From Burkholderia sp. Leaf177 (GTDB taxonomy: Bacteria; Pseudomonadota; Gammaproteobacteria; Burkholderiales; Burkholderiaceae), in the NCBI RefSeq assembly GCF_001424345.1, contig NZ_LMPF01000023.1, positions 187,006 through 251,005 of the forward strand: a stretch of 64,000 bases of DNA, read 5' to 3'. A model generated the notes under the pieces. That model did no database searches, had not been told where the DNA came from, and was given only the letters and a program-made list of their open reading frames with translations. Made by a program: the position numbers and the translations under genes. Shown in pieces: positions 52,944-63,300 of this stretch (within the stretch, counting starts at the first letter, position 1; the number at the start of each line of letters is the position of its first letter).

Positions 52944-53525
52944 TCAGGCGGCGTTCGGCGCGCCGACTGCCGGCGGCTTTTGCGTCCAGTAGAACGGGAC
53001 ATCGCGGCAATAGGAAGGAATGGTCAGCACGTCGTTGACCGGATCGAACATCAGCGCGCGTTCGTAGGCCACGACGCTCGTGCTGGGTCCATCGCCGACG
53101 AGACCGAGATACCACGCGCGCATGACAGCCGTGACCGTGCCGGCGAGCCTGGGGGTATCGGCCTTCAATGCTTGCGTGACCGTATCGGATGGCACGCCGC
53201 CGTGCGCCGCGAGCCATTCGTTGAGCGCGGTGACATTTGCCACGAACTCGCTATCCGACTTCGATAACGCGTCGTACACGCGCTGCGCCAACGCGGGATC
53301 GAAGCTCGTGCGGCCGGTGAGCCTGCGCGATAGCAGAAGGAAACCTTCGAGGCCGGCGGGAGGGGTATCGGCGAAAGCCTGCGTGAAGAGCGAAGGAAAC
53401 CCGAGTCCCGCCGATGTGAACGCGAGCGCGACCGCCGATGCACACGCGCCGAGGACGAACCGCCGGCGCGCGGCCGAGTGTTTGTCCGAGTGAGCGGGCA
53501 ACGAGGGATGTTGAGGCTGTGTCAT
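52944..53525 (-). CDS. Small Tat-signal subunit of the GMC dehydrogenase
   Basis: A 193-residue protein of the sorbitol/gluconate dehydrogenase small-subunit type. The twin-arginine signal is AARRRFVLGACASA (Arg20-22), so it should ride out folded with the GMC subunit, which has no signal of its own. RALMFDPVNDVLTIPSYCRD and FYWTQKPP are the family's conserved tail. ATG at 53525 (MTQPQ) is chosen; a longer frame to 53594 is possible. First gene of a three-gene operon. Confidence 0.9.
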   Translation of the reverse strand: MTQPQHPSLPAHSDKHSAARRRFVLGACASAVALAFTSAGLGFPSLFTQAFADTPPAGLEGFLLLSRRLTGRTSFDPALAQRVYDALSKSDSEFVANVTALNEWLAAHGGVPSDTVTQALKADTPRLAGTVTAVMRAWYLGLVGDGPSTSVVAYERALMFDPVNDVLTIPSYCRDVPFYWTQKPPAVGAPNAA

Positions 53526-53730
53526 TGGTTGATGTCCCGATTCGCGTTTGTTGCGCAAGAGCGATGATCGACAAATACGCGGCCGGTAAGACACGGTCTG
53601 TCGATATCTTTGAAATGGTTGAAGCTGTACGTCAGAACGTCAACGCGCGTGAGACTGCACACTGCGCCGAGAGTCCGTTGGAATTTGAAAGCTGCCCGGG
53701 CAATAATCGCGGCGCTACAACTTGGCGCGA

Positions 53731-53760
53731 TGACCGCCGATAACCGCCAATGACCGCCAT
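53731..53760. repeat. Three 10-bp direct repeats upstream of the DUF1345 gene
   Basis: TGACCGCCGA, TAACCGCCAA and TGACCGCCAT stand head to tail with no spacer, one helical turn each. They end 18 bp before the start codon at 53779, a possible tandem regulator-binding site or chance. Confidence 0.6.
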
Positions 53761-53778
53761 TACCAGGCCACGATAAAA

Positions 53779-54435
53779 ATGAACCTGATGCTTCCCAACG
53801 TAGTTCGATATCGCCCGAGGGCAGTCATTGCTTTGGTCATTGGTGTGATTATCGCAATTTTGGTTCCATATGACTTGCGCCCGCTCGTGCGCGGACTGAT
53901 TGGCTGGGACACTACCGTATGGCTGTATCTCGTGCTCATATGGATCCAGATGTGGAGGGCTCATCAGGACGACGTCCAGAAGCTCGCCGCGCGCGAAGAC
54001 GAAAACGCCGGCATGGTCCTGCTGATCGTCAGCCTCGCGGCCATGGCGAGTGTCGTGGCGATCGTCGCCGAACTGGCGGCTGCCAAGAACATGGGATTTC
54101 GCAGCGCCTTCCCTAACTATCTGCTGACGGGTATCACCATGTTCGGCGCGTGGTTCCTGATCCCGACCATGTTCACGCTCCACTACGCACGACACTACTA
54201 TCAGTCGCAAGACGAGACATCGCTGAAATTTCCCGATACGCACTTGAAGCCCGGCTATTGGGACTTCCTGTATTTCTCGTTCACGATCGCGGTGGCATCG
54301 CAGACATCGGACGTGGTGCTGCGATCAACCGAAGTCAGGCGAACCGCATTGGCGCAGTCGGTGTTGTCGTTCTTCTTCAACGCTGCCGTGCTGGGTTTAT
54401 GCGTGAATACCGCTGCCGGATTATTAGGCTCATAA
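53779..54435 (+). CDS. DUF1345-family membrane protein
   Basis: A 218-residue inner-membrane protein with about five spans. The family block FGAWFLIPTMFTLHYARHYY and YWDFLYFSFTIAVASQTSDV identify DUF1345; function is unknown. The last stretch (TSDVVLRSTEVRRTALAQSVLSFFFN) resembles the pore-helix region of small potassium channels, but no TVGYG filter is present. Confidence 0.88.
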   Translation: MNLMLPNVVRYRPRAVIALVIGVIIAILVPYDLRPLVRGLIGWDTTVWLYLVLIWIQMWRAHQDDVQKLAAREDENAGMVLLIVSLAAMASVVAIVAELAAAKNMGFRSAFPNYLLTGITMFGAWFLIPTMFTLHYARHYYQSQDETSLKFPDTHLKPGYWDFLYFSFTIAVASQTSDVVLRSTEVRRTALAQSVLSFFFNAAVLGLCVNTAAGLLGS

Positions 54436-54802
54436 ATCTGGCCATAAACACGCGCATAGCAATAATTGCTGGAAACAAAAAAGCCGTCGGTCTTATTTTC
54501 CTGCATTCGTTTCATATAACCATTCCCAATTCCGCTGTGTAAAAACGCCGTTACCAACGCGTGCTTTTTTACACAGCTTCAAATGTCTGTCTTCTTCCGA
54601 GCGTAACGTCATCTATTAAGTGCGGCCTGCCTAACGCTTTCCCGCGGTTTTGGGGAAAATCATGCTGCATGGCACAACGTTTGCTCTAAAGAATTCGCAT
54701 CCCCTCTTCCCCTCCGATAAAAGCACCGGACGCGTGCGCCGCCTTTTGAACAGGCCGGGCGCCGCCCATCGCTTTTCATCTTTCAAACGCCAGGAGTCAG
54801 CT
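54436..54802. other. Control region upstream of glgA
   Basis: About 370 bases without a supported gene. It holds a long inverted repeat (54534-54577) and an upstream in-frame ATG at 54662 with GGGGA before it, which could extend GlgA. No clear sigma-70 promoter was assigned. Confidence 0.5.
54534..54577. repeat. 12-bp inverted repeat upstream of glgA
   Basis: GCTGTGTAAAAA (54534-54545) and TTTTTACACAGC (54566-54577) match perfectly across a 20-nt loop. It could be an operator for the glg operon or an RNA hairpin; there is no T run of the terminator kind after it. Confidence 0.65.
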
Positions 54803-56479
54803 TTGTCCTTGAACGTATTGCTTGTCGCTTCAGAGGCCGTGCCGCTTGCCAAAACTGGCGGATTAGGTGACATGGTCAGCGCATACGCCGCAGCGTTGCG
54901 TGAAGCGGGAGTGGATGCGGCGATACTTTTGCCGGCTTATCCAAACGCATTGCAATTAGTCGATGGTTTGCAGAAGGTCGCTTCATTGACGGGCCTTCCG
55001 GGCGGTGACGGCGTTTTATATCGTGGCCGCATGCCTGATACGGGCGTACCCGTAATCCTGTTGCGCATGGATCATCTGTATGCACGCGACGGGCTTTATC
55101 AGGACGCCAGCGGACGCGACTACGAAGACAACGCCATCCGGTTTGCATCGTTATCGGCGGCGGCGGTTCGGCTGGCCGAAGGCGTTCGCGGCTTCAAGAA
55201 GCCGGACATTGTCCATGCACACGACTGGCACTCCGGCCTCACGCCGCTCTTGATGAAGCACGCCGGCGTGCACGCAAAAAGCGTTTTCACGATCCACAAT
55301 CTGGCGTTCCAGGGCAACTATTCGCTCTCGCTTGGTGCAGCGCTCGGCGTGCCGGCGAAGTGGCTCGTGCCTGCGTTGACTGAACAGAAGAGCATCGAAT
55401 TTTATGGCGCGTTGAGTCTGATGAAAGCCGGCATTGTCCACGCGGATCATGTCGCTACCGTCAGCGAAACCTATGCGCGCGAAATCCTCACGCCGCGCTT
55501 CGGCCATCTGATGGAAGGCGTCCTGCAATGTTATGCAGAGAAGCTGTCGGGCATCATCAATGGCATCGATGTCGGCGCGTGGGATCCCATGACGGACGCA
55601 CAAATCGCGCGCAACTATTGTTTCGACGATATGCGCGGCAAGCACGCCTGCAAGCGCGAGCTTCAACAAATGTTCGGGCTTCCTGTCGATCCTTTCGCGC
55701 CGGTGATTGCAATCGGCAGCCGCATGACATCGCAGAAAATGGCCGATGTCGTGATCGATGCAATCCCCGCCATGCTCGAGCAGCATCCGCGTTTGCAGAT
55801 CGCGGTGATCGGCAAAGGCGAAGCGCACATTGAAACGGCGTTCCAGCGTTTGGCGCAAACGTGGCCGGACCGGATCGGCGTGCATATTGGTTACGACGAA
55901 CGTCGCGCGCACGTGCTTCACTCCGGCGCAGATATCCTGCTGCACGGCAGCCGCTTCGAGCCATGCGGCCTAACGCAAATCTACGCAATGCGCTACGGCA
56001 CCTTGCCGGTGGCATCGCGAGTTGGCGGACTGGCTGACACCATCGTGGATGCCGCCGAAGCTTCGTCGCTGCAAGAAGGTTTCCAGTCTTCGCCGGTTGA
56101 AAGCCTCGGCAGCTTTGAAGGCGCGACATCGTCGCGTGCGGCCACGGGTTTTCTCTTCGATGGCGAAGCGGCTCAAGACATGGTCGCCGCCGTCACGCGC
56201 GCCGTTCAAGCATTCATGCGCCCGCAACAGTGGCGCACGCTCCAGCGCAACGCAATGGCGCGCGACTATGGCTGGAGCCACGCGGTTGCAAAATACGTTC
56301 AGCTTTACGCAAGCCTGACGGACGCACGTCCCGCGAAAACACCGCTGCGCACGCGCCGTGTGCCGGTCCATACGCCCGCGGTTCCGTCGATCGCCGTCAT
56401 CTCCGCCAAGGCAGCGCCCGCTGCCGCTGCATCCCGACAGGGCACAGAGCGGCCACAACTCATCGCGCGCAGCGCCTGA
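54803..56479 (+). CDS. glgA: Glycogen (alpha-glucan) synthase GlgA
   Basis: A 558-residue GT5 enzyme transferring glucose from ADP-glucose to alpha-glucan, or making maltose-1-phosphate in GlgE-pathway bacteria. It begins MSLNVLLVASEAVPLAKTGG, with the substrate motif KTGG, and later HDWHSGL, IHNLAFQGNYSL, and SRFEPCGLTQIYAMRYGTLPV near the catalytic Glu. The TTG start at 54803 is chosen: CAGGAG precedes it and the family begins there; ATG at 54662 would add 47 residues. The last 60 residues are a basic Pro/Ala tail beyond the usual end. First gene of the glg-tre block. Confidence 0.9.
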   Translation: MSLNVLLVASEAVPLAKTGGLGDMVSAYAAALREAGVDAAILLPAYPNALQLVDGLQKVASLTGLPGGDGVLYRGRMPDTGVPVILLRMDHLYARDGLYQDASGRDYEDNAIRFASLSAAAVRLAEGVRGFKKPDIVHAHDWHSGLTPLLMKHAGVHAKSVFTIHNLAFQGNYSLSLGAALGVPAKWLVPALTEQKSIEFYGALSLMKAGIVHADHVATVSETYAREILTPRFGHLMEGVLQCYAEKLSGIINGIDVGAWDPMTDAQIARNYCFDDMRGKHACKRELQQMFGLPVDPFAPVIAIGSRMTSQKMADVVIDAIPAMLEQHPRLQIAVIGKGEAHIETAFQRLAQTWPDRIGVHIGYDERRAHVLHSGADILLHGSRFEPCGLTQIYAMRYGTLPVASRVGGLADTIVDAAEASSLQEGFQSSPVESLGSFEGATSSRAATGFLFDGEAAQDMVAAVTRAVQAFMRPQQWRTLQRNAMARDYGWSHAVAKYVQLYASLTDARPAKTPLRTRRVPVHTPAVPSIAVISAKAAPAAAASRQGTERPQLIARSA

Positions 56480-56846
56480 AGGCGTTCACATCGCGCCGTT
56501 CAATGGTACGGTTACGACGTTGCTGCCCGCCGCACTGATTTACGTGCGGCGGGCAGCGGTCGTTTGACCTGAAGCAAGGCTCTCGACACCCACGCCAGAT
56601 CCCGCGAACGGCGCGGCACGTTACGTGCTGTGACCACAAGGCGACCCTGGCGCCGCACTGAACGACGTATCGCGCATGACAGCTTCATGAAGATACGTAC
56701 CGCACTCGTGACCCCGGAACTGGTGCTTGAAGACTGTCTGAGGCTCGTCTGCCGTAGCCGTTCTTGCGGTTGGTTATTGCCTGGTTGAGCGCGATCGCGT
56801 TTTCCCGCATCCACGCCATAGCAGGACGAACTGGAAAAGACGACCG
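56480..56846. other. Intergenic region between glgA and glgE
   Basis: About 365 bases. It contains a very stable hairpin at 56522-56557; otherwise no supported gene. ORFs read here are Arg-rich shadows. The spacing is long for an operon, so glgE may have its own promoter. Confidence 0.5.
56522..56557. repeat. 14-bp perfect hairpin after glgA
   Basis: GCTGCCCGCCGCAC pairs with GTGCGGCGGGCAGC across an 8-nt loop. No T tract follows, so it may attenuate, protect the glgA mRNA end or be a Rho-aided stop. Confidence 0.7.
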
Positions 56847-59800
56847 ATGGAACACCATCACATGCTTCAAGCGTATGCGCCACGAATCTATTTCATCGAC
56901 CCGCTTCTCGTCGGACCATTGTCTCAGTGGCCCGCGCAATTCGAACACGCCGCAGCCCTCGGCTTCGATCACGTCCTGATCGGTGCGCCTTTCCTGCCCG
57001 GCAAGAACGGGCATCGACAGGCAGTGGCCGATCATCACAAATTGCACCCCGCATTCGAATCCGACCTGCCGGCAAGCGAAGCCTTGCGACTGCTTTCAAG
57101 CCAGGCGGAGAAGAGCGGGCTGACACTGCTGGTCGATATCAACCTCGATCGCGTCAGCGCCGAAGGCGGCCTGTTCCAGGACAACCGCCATTGGTTTCAT
57201 CCGTTCGAAGCCGCCGAAGCGCGGCTCGACCCGCGCACCGCGCCGCACGAAGAAAGCGTCGCGCATGCCAATTTCGGCGATGGCGAAGCGGCCCACGCGC
57301 TGACCGAATGGTGGGCGCGCGAGTTGATGCTGATCGCCGATGCCGGCGTTGGCGGCTTTCGCTTCGAAGCGCCGCACAAGGTGCCCGCGCATGTCTGGCG
57401 GCGTTTGGGTGCGGCCGTGCGCGAGCGTCATCCGCAAACCAAGTGGCTTGCGTGGACGGTTGGCATCAGCCGCCAAGACATTGCGAATCTCGCCGATGCC
57501 GGTTTCGACTCGGTGTTTTCATCGGCGAGATGGTGGGACTTTCAGAGCAACTGGCTCTTCGATGAACACGCGGCGTTGTTCCGCATCGCGCCGCCGATTG
57601 CGTTCCCCGAAGAACCCTACGGCACGCGCTTGCTAAACGACCTTCCCGATACCAGCGATTCGTCGCTCGTGGAACGCGCTTACCGACGCGCGTTGTACAC
57701 GGCGGCGGGCATCGGCACGGGCGTGCTCGTGCCAATGGGCTTCGAATACGGCGTCACGCAACCGCTCTCGTACAACCACGGCAGCGCGGAAGAATTCAAT
57801 CGCGCGAAAGAGAATGCGCGCTTTAATGTCTCGGCGGAAGTCGCGCACGCGAACGCGCTGCAACGCAATTCCGCTGCGCTCGCCAGCACCGGCGAGTTGC
57901 GCACGCTCACCGGTCCCGGCACGCCGTACGCTGCAATCTTGCGCGGCAGCGGCCCGGACTTGCGCACGGCGAGCGAAGCTGCGCTGATCGTGATGAACGC
58001 CGACCTGACCAAGCCGGTTTATATCGATACCCGTCATTTGCTCGATGGCGCGCCGGGCAACTTCACGCGTTTTCGCGCGATCGATGAAGACACGACCGAG
58101 ACGCCGTTGCCGCTCAAACCTTTCCTGCTGCAGCCGGGCGAAGTCCGCTTGTTGCGCGGCGCGTCCGAACCGCCCATTTTGCTTGCCCAGCCGCAAGTGA
58201 AGCGCGGCGCCAAATCCGCCGATAGAAAATCGGTGAACGAGGCGCTCGTCGCGGCGCGCGTGATGATCGAGAGCGTCGAACCATCAGTTGATCACGGACG
58301 TTTCCCGGCGAAGCGGATCGTGGGCGAAGCCGCCGAGATCACCGCGGCGATCTTCGCCGAAGGCCACGACAAGATCGCGGCCGCGGTCCAATGGCGCGCC
58401 GCCGATGAAACCGACTGGCACGAAGCCAAGATGGTTCCGGTCATTCCGCTCGGCAACGATTTGTGGACGACCAGCATTCCGCTCGATCGTCTTGGCCGTC
58501 ATGAATTCACCGTGATCGCATGGCGCGACGATTTTGCATCGCTGATCGATCACATGCAGAAAAAGCTCAAGGCCGAGCAGACGGTCGAACTCGAGCTCGA
58601 AGAATTGCGGCACTTGTTCGCGCTGATCCTGGCCGAGGTGAAGACCACGGAAGGTTCACAGACGGAGCCGCTGGAAGGCATCGTCAAGCAGTTCGCGAAA
58701 GCCGATGGCGAAACGCGCCTTGCGCTGGCTTTGTCCGCGGAGACGGCGCAGGCGATCGAAGCGGCGCGGCATCGTCCGTTCTTGTCGCGCGATCCTGTGA
58801 TTTACCGGATCGACGCCGAGCGCGCCGCCGCGCGATTTGCAAGCTGGTACGAGATCTTCCCGCGTTCCATGAGCGACGATGAAAACCGCCACGGGACATT
58901 TATCGATGTGATCGGCAAGATGCCGCGCATTCGCGAAATGGGTTTCGACGTGCTGTACTTCCCGCCGATCAACCCGATTGGCATTGCAAACCGCAAGGGC
59001 AAGAACAATACGCTGACGGCTTTACCCGGCGACGTGGGCAGCCCGTATGCGATCGGCGGCAAGGAAGGCGGGCACGACGCCGTCCATCCGGAGCTTGGTA
59101 ATCTGGACGACTTCAAGCGCATGCTCGAGGCCGCGCGTGCGCACGGCCTTGAAATTGCGCTCGACTTCGCGGTGCAATGTTCGCCGGACCATCCGTGGCT
59201 GCAGGAACATCCCACGTGGTTCGCGTGGCGCCCTGACGGCACGCTGCGTTACGCAGAAAATCCGCCGAAGAAGTATCAGGACATCGTGAATCCGGACTTT
59301 TATGCGAAGGACGCAAAGCCTGAGCTGTGGCTTTCATTGCGAGACGTATTTCTGTTCTGGATTGCGGCAGGCGTGAAGATCTTCCGCGTCGATAACCCGC
59401 ACACCAAGCCCATGCCTTTCTGGGAATGGGTGATCGGCGACGTGCGTGCGCGCCATCCCGACGTCATGTTCCTGGCCGAAGCGTTCACGCGTCCGCGTGT
59501 CATGAACCGCCTCGCCAAGCTCGGTTTCTCGCAGTCGTACACGTACTTCACGTGGCGTGAATCGAAGCGCGACTTTGTGGAATACATGCACGACCTGACG
59601 CAAACCGATGCGAAGGATTTCTTTCGTCCGAATTTCTTCGTCAATACGCCCGATATCAACCCGCGTTTCCTGCAGCGTTCGGGACGCGCCGGATTTGTGA
59701 TCCGCGCGGCGCTTGCCGCAACGCTTTCGGGACTTTGGGGCGTGTATAGCGGTTTCGAGTTGTGCGAAGCCGCGGCGCTGCCGAACAGCGAGGAATATCT

Positions 59801-60242
59801 CGATTCGGAGAAGTACCAGATTCGCGCGTGGGATTGGAACTGGCCGGGGAATATTGTCGGCGAGATCACTGCGTTGAACCGAATCCGGAAAGCAAACCCG
59901 GCGCTGCATTCGCATCTCGGCGTCAACTTCCTGCCTGCGCACAACGACAACATCCTCTTCTTCGAGAAAGCCAACGCCGCGCGTGACAACGTGGTGCTGG
60001 TCGCGATCAACCTCGATCCGTTCAACGAGCAAGGCGCGGATATCGAATTGCCGTGGCAGACCCTTTCCGGCTGGGGCGTGCAGGAATGGGACGCGCTGGC
60101 GGTAGAGGACCAGATGACGGGCGAACGTTTCGAATGGCGCGGCAGACGGCAGCACATTCGTCTCGATCCCAATACGCGGCCGTTTGCGATCTGGAGAATC
60201 GCACCGACGTGGGGCCTGCCCCGCAAGGACACCGCAGCCTGA
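56847..60242 (+). CDS. glgE: GlgE-type maltosyltransferase with N-terminal amylase-like half
   Basis: An 1131-residue protein, against about 660 for typical GlgE. Residues from about 470 to the end are GlgE: the N-domain (SVDHGRFPAKRIVGE), then the GH13 barrel with nucleophile Asp849 in FRVDNPHTKP and acid/base Glu878 in FLAEAFTRP, 29 residues apart as expected. It extends alpha-1,4-glucan from maltose-1-phosphate, releasing phosphate. The first 440 residues form another amylase-like barrel whose nucleophile position is GFRFEAPHK (Glu174 instead of Asp), so probably inactive or changed. treS-mak follows 135 bp later. Confidence 0.92.
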   Translation: MEHHHMLQAYAPRIYFIDPLLVGPLSQWPAQFEHAAALGFDHVLIGAPFLPGKNGHRQAVADHHKLHPAFESDLPASEALRLLSSQAEKSGLTLLVDINLDRVSAEGGLFQDNRHWFHPFEAAEARLDPRTAPHEESVAHANFGDGEAAHALTEWWARELMLIADAGVGGFRFEAPHKVPAHVWRRLGAAVRERHPQTKWLAWTVGISRQDIANLADAGFDSVFSSARWWDFQSNWLFDEHAALFRIAPPIAFPEEPYGTRLLNDLPDTSDSSLVERAYRRALYTAAGIGTGVLVPMGFEYGVTQPLSYNHGSAEEFNRAKENARFNVSAEVAHANALQRNSAALASTGELRTLTGPGTPYAAILRGSGPDLRTASEAALIVMNADLTKPVYIDTRHLLDGAPGNFTRFRAIDEDTTETPLPLKPFLLQPGEVRLLRGASEPPILLAQPQVKRGAKSADRKSVNEALVAARVMIESVEPSVDHGRFPAKRIVGEAAEITAAIFAEGHDKIAAAVQWRAADETDWHEAKMVPVIPLGNDLWTTSIPLDRLGRHEFTVIAWRDDFASLIDHMQKKLKAEQTVELELEELRHLFALILAEVKTTEGSQTEPLEGIVKQFAKADGETRLALALSAETAQAIEAARHRPFLSRDPVIYRIDAERAAARFASWYEIFPRSMSDDENRHGTFIDVIGKMPRIREMGFDVLYFPPINPIGIANRKGKNNTLTALPGDVGSPYAIGGKEGGHDAVHPELGNLDDFKRMLEAARAHGLEIALDFAVQCSPDHPWLQEHPTWFAWRPDGTLRYAENPPKKYQDIVNPDFYAKDAKPELWLSLRDVFLFWIAAGVKIFRVDNPHTKPMPFWEWVIGDVRARHPDVMFLAEAFTRPRVMNRLAKLGFSQSYTYFTWRESKRDFVEYMHDLTQTDAKDFFRPNFFVNTPDINPRFLQRSGRAGFVIRAALAATLSGLWGVYSGFELCEAAALPNSEEYLDSEKYQIRAWDWNWPGNIVGEITALNRIRKANPALHSHLGVNFLPAHNDNILFFEKANAARDNVVLVAINLDPFNEQGADIELPWQTLSGWGVQEWDALAVEDQMTGERFEWRGRRQHIRLDPNTRPFAIWRIAPTWGLPRKDTAA

Positions 60243-60377
60243 AATCAACGAGCCCGCGGGCCTTACAAAAAGCGCGCGGGGCATCATCACGAAGGCATTG
60301 GCCGACGTGACACAGAACAACTCACGCAGCCGGAAACAGTGCGCACACGCGCACCTCGCCGGCTCAAGGAGCGACAC

Positions 60378-63300
60378 GTGAAGCGCAACAAGAATTCGAC
60401 TGTCAGCAACGATCCGCTCTGGTACAAAGACGCGATCATCTATCAGATCCATATCAAATCTTTCTTCGATGCCAACAATGACGGCATCGGCGATTTCCCC
60501 GGTCTGCTCGCCAAGCTCGATTACATCGCGGAACTCGGCGTGGATTGCATCTGGCTGCTGCCGTTCTATCCATCGCCCCGTCGCGACGACGGTTACGACA
60601 TTGCCGATTACCGCAACGTGCATCCGGATTACGGCACGCTCGCCGACGTCAAGCGCTTCATTCAGGAAGCGCACGCACGCGGCATTCGCGTGGTGACGGA
60701 ACTCGTCATCAACCATACGTCCGATCAACACCCGTGGTTCCAGCGCGCGCGTCTTGCGAAGCCCGGCTCGAATCACCGCAACTACTACGTCTGGTCCGAT
60801 ACCGACAAGAAATACGAAGACACGCGGATCATCTTCATCGATTCGGAGCCGTCCAACTGGACGCATGATCCGGTCGCGGGTCAGTATTATTGGCACCGGT
60901 TCTTCAACCACCAGCCCGACCTGAACTTCGATAATCCTTCCGTGCTGAAGGAAGTGCTGTCGGTCATGCGCTTCTGGCTGGATATGGGCATCGACGGGCT
61001 GCGGCTCGACGCCGTGCCGTATCTCGTGGAACGCGAAGGCACGAACAACGAAAATCTGCCTGAAACGCACGCGATCCTGAAGACGATCCGCGCGACCATC
61101 GACAAGGAATATCCGAACCGCATGTTGCTGGCCGAAGCGAATCAGTGGCCGGAAGACGTGAAGGAATATTTCGGCGATGAAGACGAATGCCACATGGCGT
61201 TCCACTTCCCGCTGATGCCGCGCATCTATATGTCGATTGCGAGCGAAGACCGCTTCCCGATCACCGACATCATGCGCCAGACGCCGGACCTCGCGCCGAC
61301 CAACCAGTGGGCGATTTTCCTGCGTAATCACGATGAACTCACGCTCGAAATGGTGACGGATTCCGAGCGCGATTATTTGTGGAACACGTATGCAAGCGAT
61401 CGCCGCGCGCGCCTGAACCTCGGCATTCGGCGCCGTCTCGCGCCGCTGATGGAACGCGATCGGCGTCGTATCGAGCTGATCAATTCGCTGCTGCTTTCCA
61501 TGCCCGGCACGCCCGTGATCTATTACGGCGATGAACTCGGCATGGGCGACAACATCCACCTGGGCGATCGCGACGGCGTGCGTACGCCGATGCAATGGTC
61601 ATCGGACAGGAACGGCGGATTTTCGCGCGCCGATCCCGAGCAACTCGTCTTGCCGCCGGTGATGGGATCGCTTTACGGCTACGACGCGATCAACGTGGAA
61701 TCGCAAAGCCGCGATCCGCACTCGTTGCTCAACTGGACGCGCAAGATGCTCGCCGTGCGTCGCGCGAAACATGCGTTCGGCCGCGGCACGATCCGCTTCC
61801 TGCGCCCGAACAACCGCAAGATCCTGGCGTATATCCGCGAGATCGAAGGCGAACCGCCAATCCTGTGCGTCGCGAATCTTTCGCGCGCGCCGCAAGCCGT
61901 TGAGCTGGATTTATCCGAGTACGCCGGTTCCGTGCCGCTGGAAATGACCGCGGATTCCGCTTTCCCGCCTATCGGCCAGTTGACGTATTTGCTGACGTTC
62001 CCGCCGTACGGTTTCTTGTGGTTCCAGCTTTGCCCGGGCAATCAGCGGCCGGCGTGGAGCCAGGCGCCGTCAGAACAATTGCCGGAATTCGTGACCATGG
62101 TGATCCGCGCCGGCCAGACCGGCCCGACGCCGGAGAACGTGCGCCTGCTCGAGTCCGAAGTGCTGCCGTCTTATTTGAGCAAGCGACGCTGGTTTGCATC
62201 GAAGGATCAGACGTTGAAGAGCGTGCGGCTCGCCGCGTTGACGACCATTCCCGAAGCAGGCTTCGCGTTCACCGAAGTGGAAGCCGATGTCGGCGATCAC
62301 ACCGAACGCTACGTGCTGCCCCTGACCATTGCATGGGGCACGGAAACCACGTCGCCGCTTTACATGCAACTGGCGCTGGCCCGCGTGCGCCAAAGCCGCA
62401 ATATTGGTCACATCACCGACGCGTTCGCCGTACCGGCGTTCACGTATGGCGTGTTGAGGAAACTCAAGCAGCGCGCGGTGGTTCCGACCGTGCAGAAAAG
62501 CGAGATCCGCTTCGTCCCGACCGAGCGTCTGGATGCGCTGAATTTCAATTTCAAGCCGGGCGAACCGCTGCCCGAGATCCGCTGGCTGGCGGCAGAACAA
62601 AGCAACAGTTCGCTCGTGATCGGCGATCAGGTCGTGCTCAAGCTCGTGCGGCGTCTCGTTGGCGGCATTCATCCGGAAGCGGAAATGAGCCGCTACCTGA
62701 CCAAGCTCGGTTACGCGAACACGGGGCCGCTGTTCGGCGAAGTCGTGCGCGTCGATCCGGAAGGCGTGCCGCATACGTTGTGCATCTTGCAGGGATTCAT
62801 CGACAACCAGGGCGATGCCTGGAACTACGCGCTCGACTATTTGCGCCGCACCGTCGATGAACTGGCGCTCGCCGTGGACACCGAAGATCATTCGATGGAC
62901 CGCGAGAAGGAAATGCAGGGCATCGAGGGATACCGGAAGATCGCGGGGATCATTGGGCGGCGTCTCGGCGAACTGCACGTCGCGCTCGCCTCGCCTTCCG
63001 ACGATCCGGCGTTCTCGCCCGAGACGGCATCGAAGGAAGATGTGCGTGCATGGAACGACGGCACGCACACGCTGCTCGTCACCGCGCTCGACATTCTCAG
63101 CGCCAAGATCCGCGACTTCAGCGAGCACGACCGCGAACTCGCGCAAAGCCTGCTCGATCGCCGCGATCTGCTGCTCGCGGCCGTGCAGAAACTCGTGCCG
63201 GAAAGCGCCCAGGCGCTGCGCATCCGCATTCACGGCGACTTCCATCTGGGTCAGGTCCTGATGGCTCAGGGCGATGCATTCCTGATCGACTTCGAGGGCG

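Noticed and set aside
53731..53760. CRISPR-like short repeats
   Set aside because: Three contiguous 10-bp units with no spacers; not a CRISPR array.
59334..61595. 753-codon minus-strand ORF across glgE and treS
   Set aside because: Antisense shadow of two strongly supported enzymes; spans their intergenic region without any start signal.
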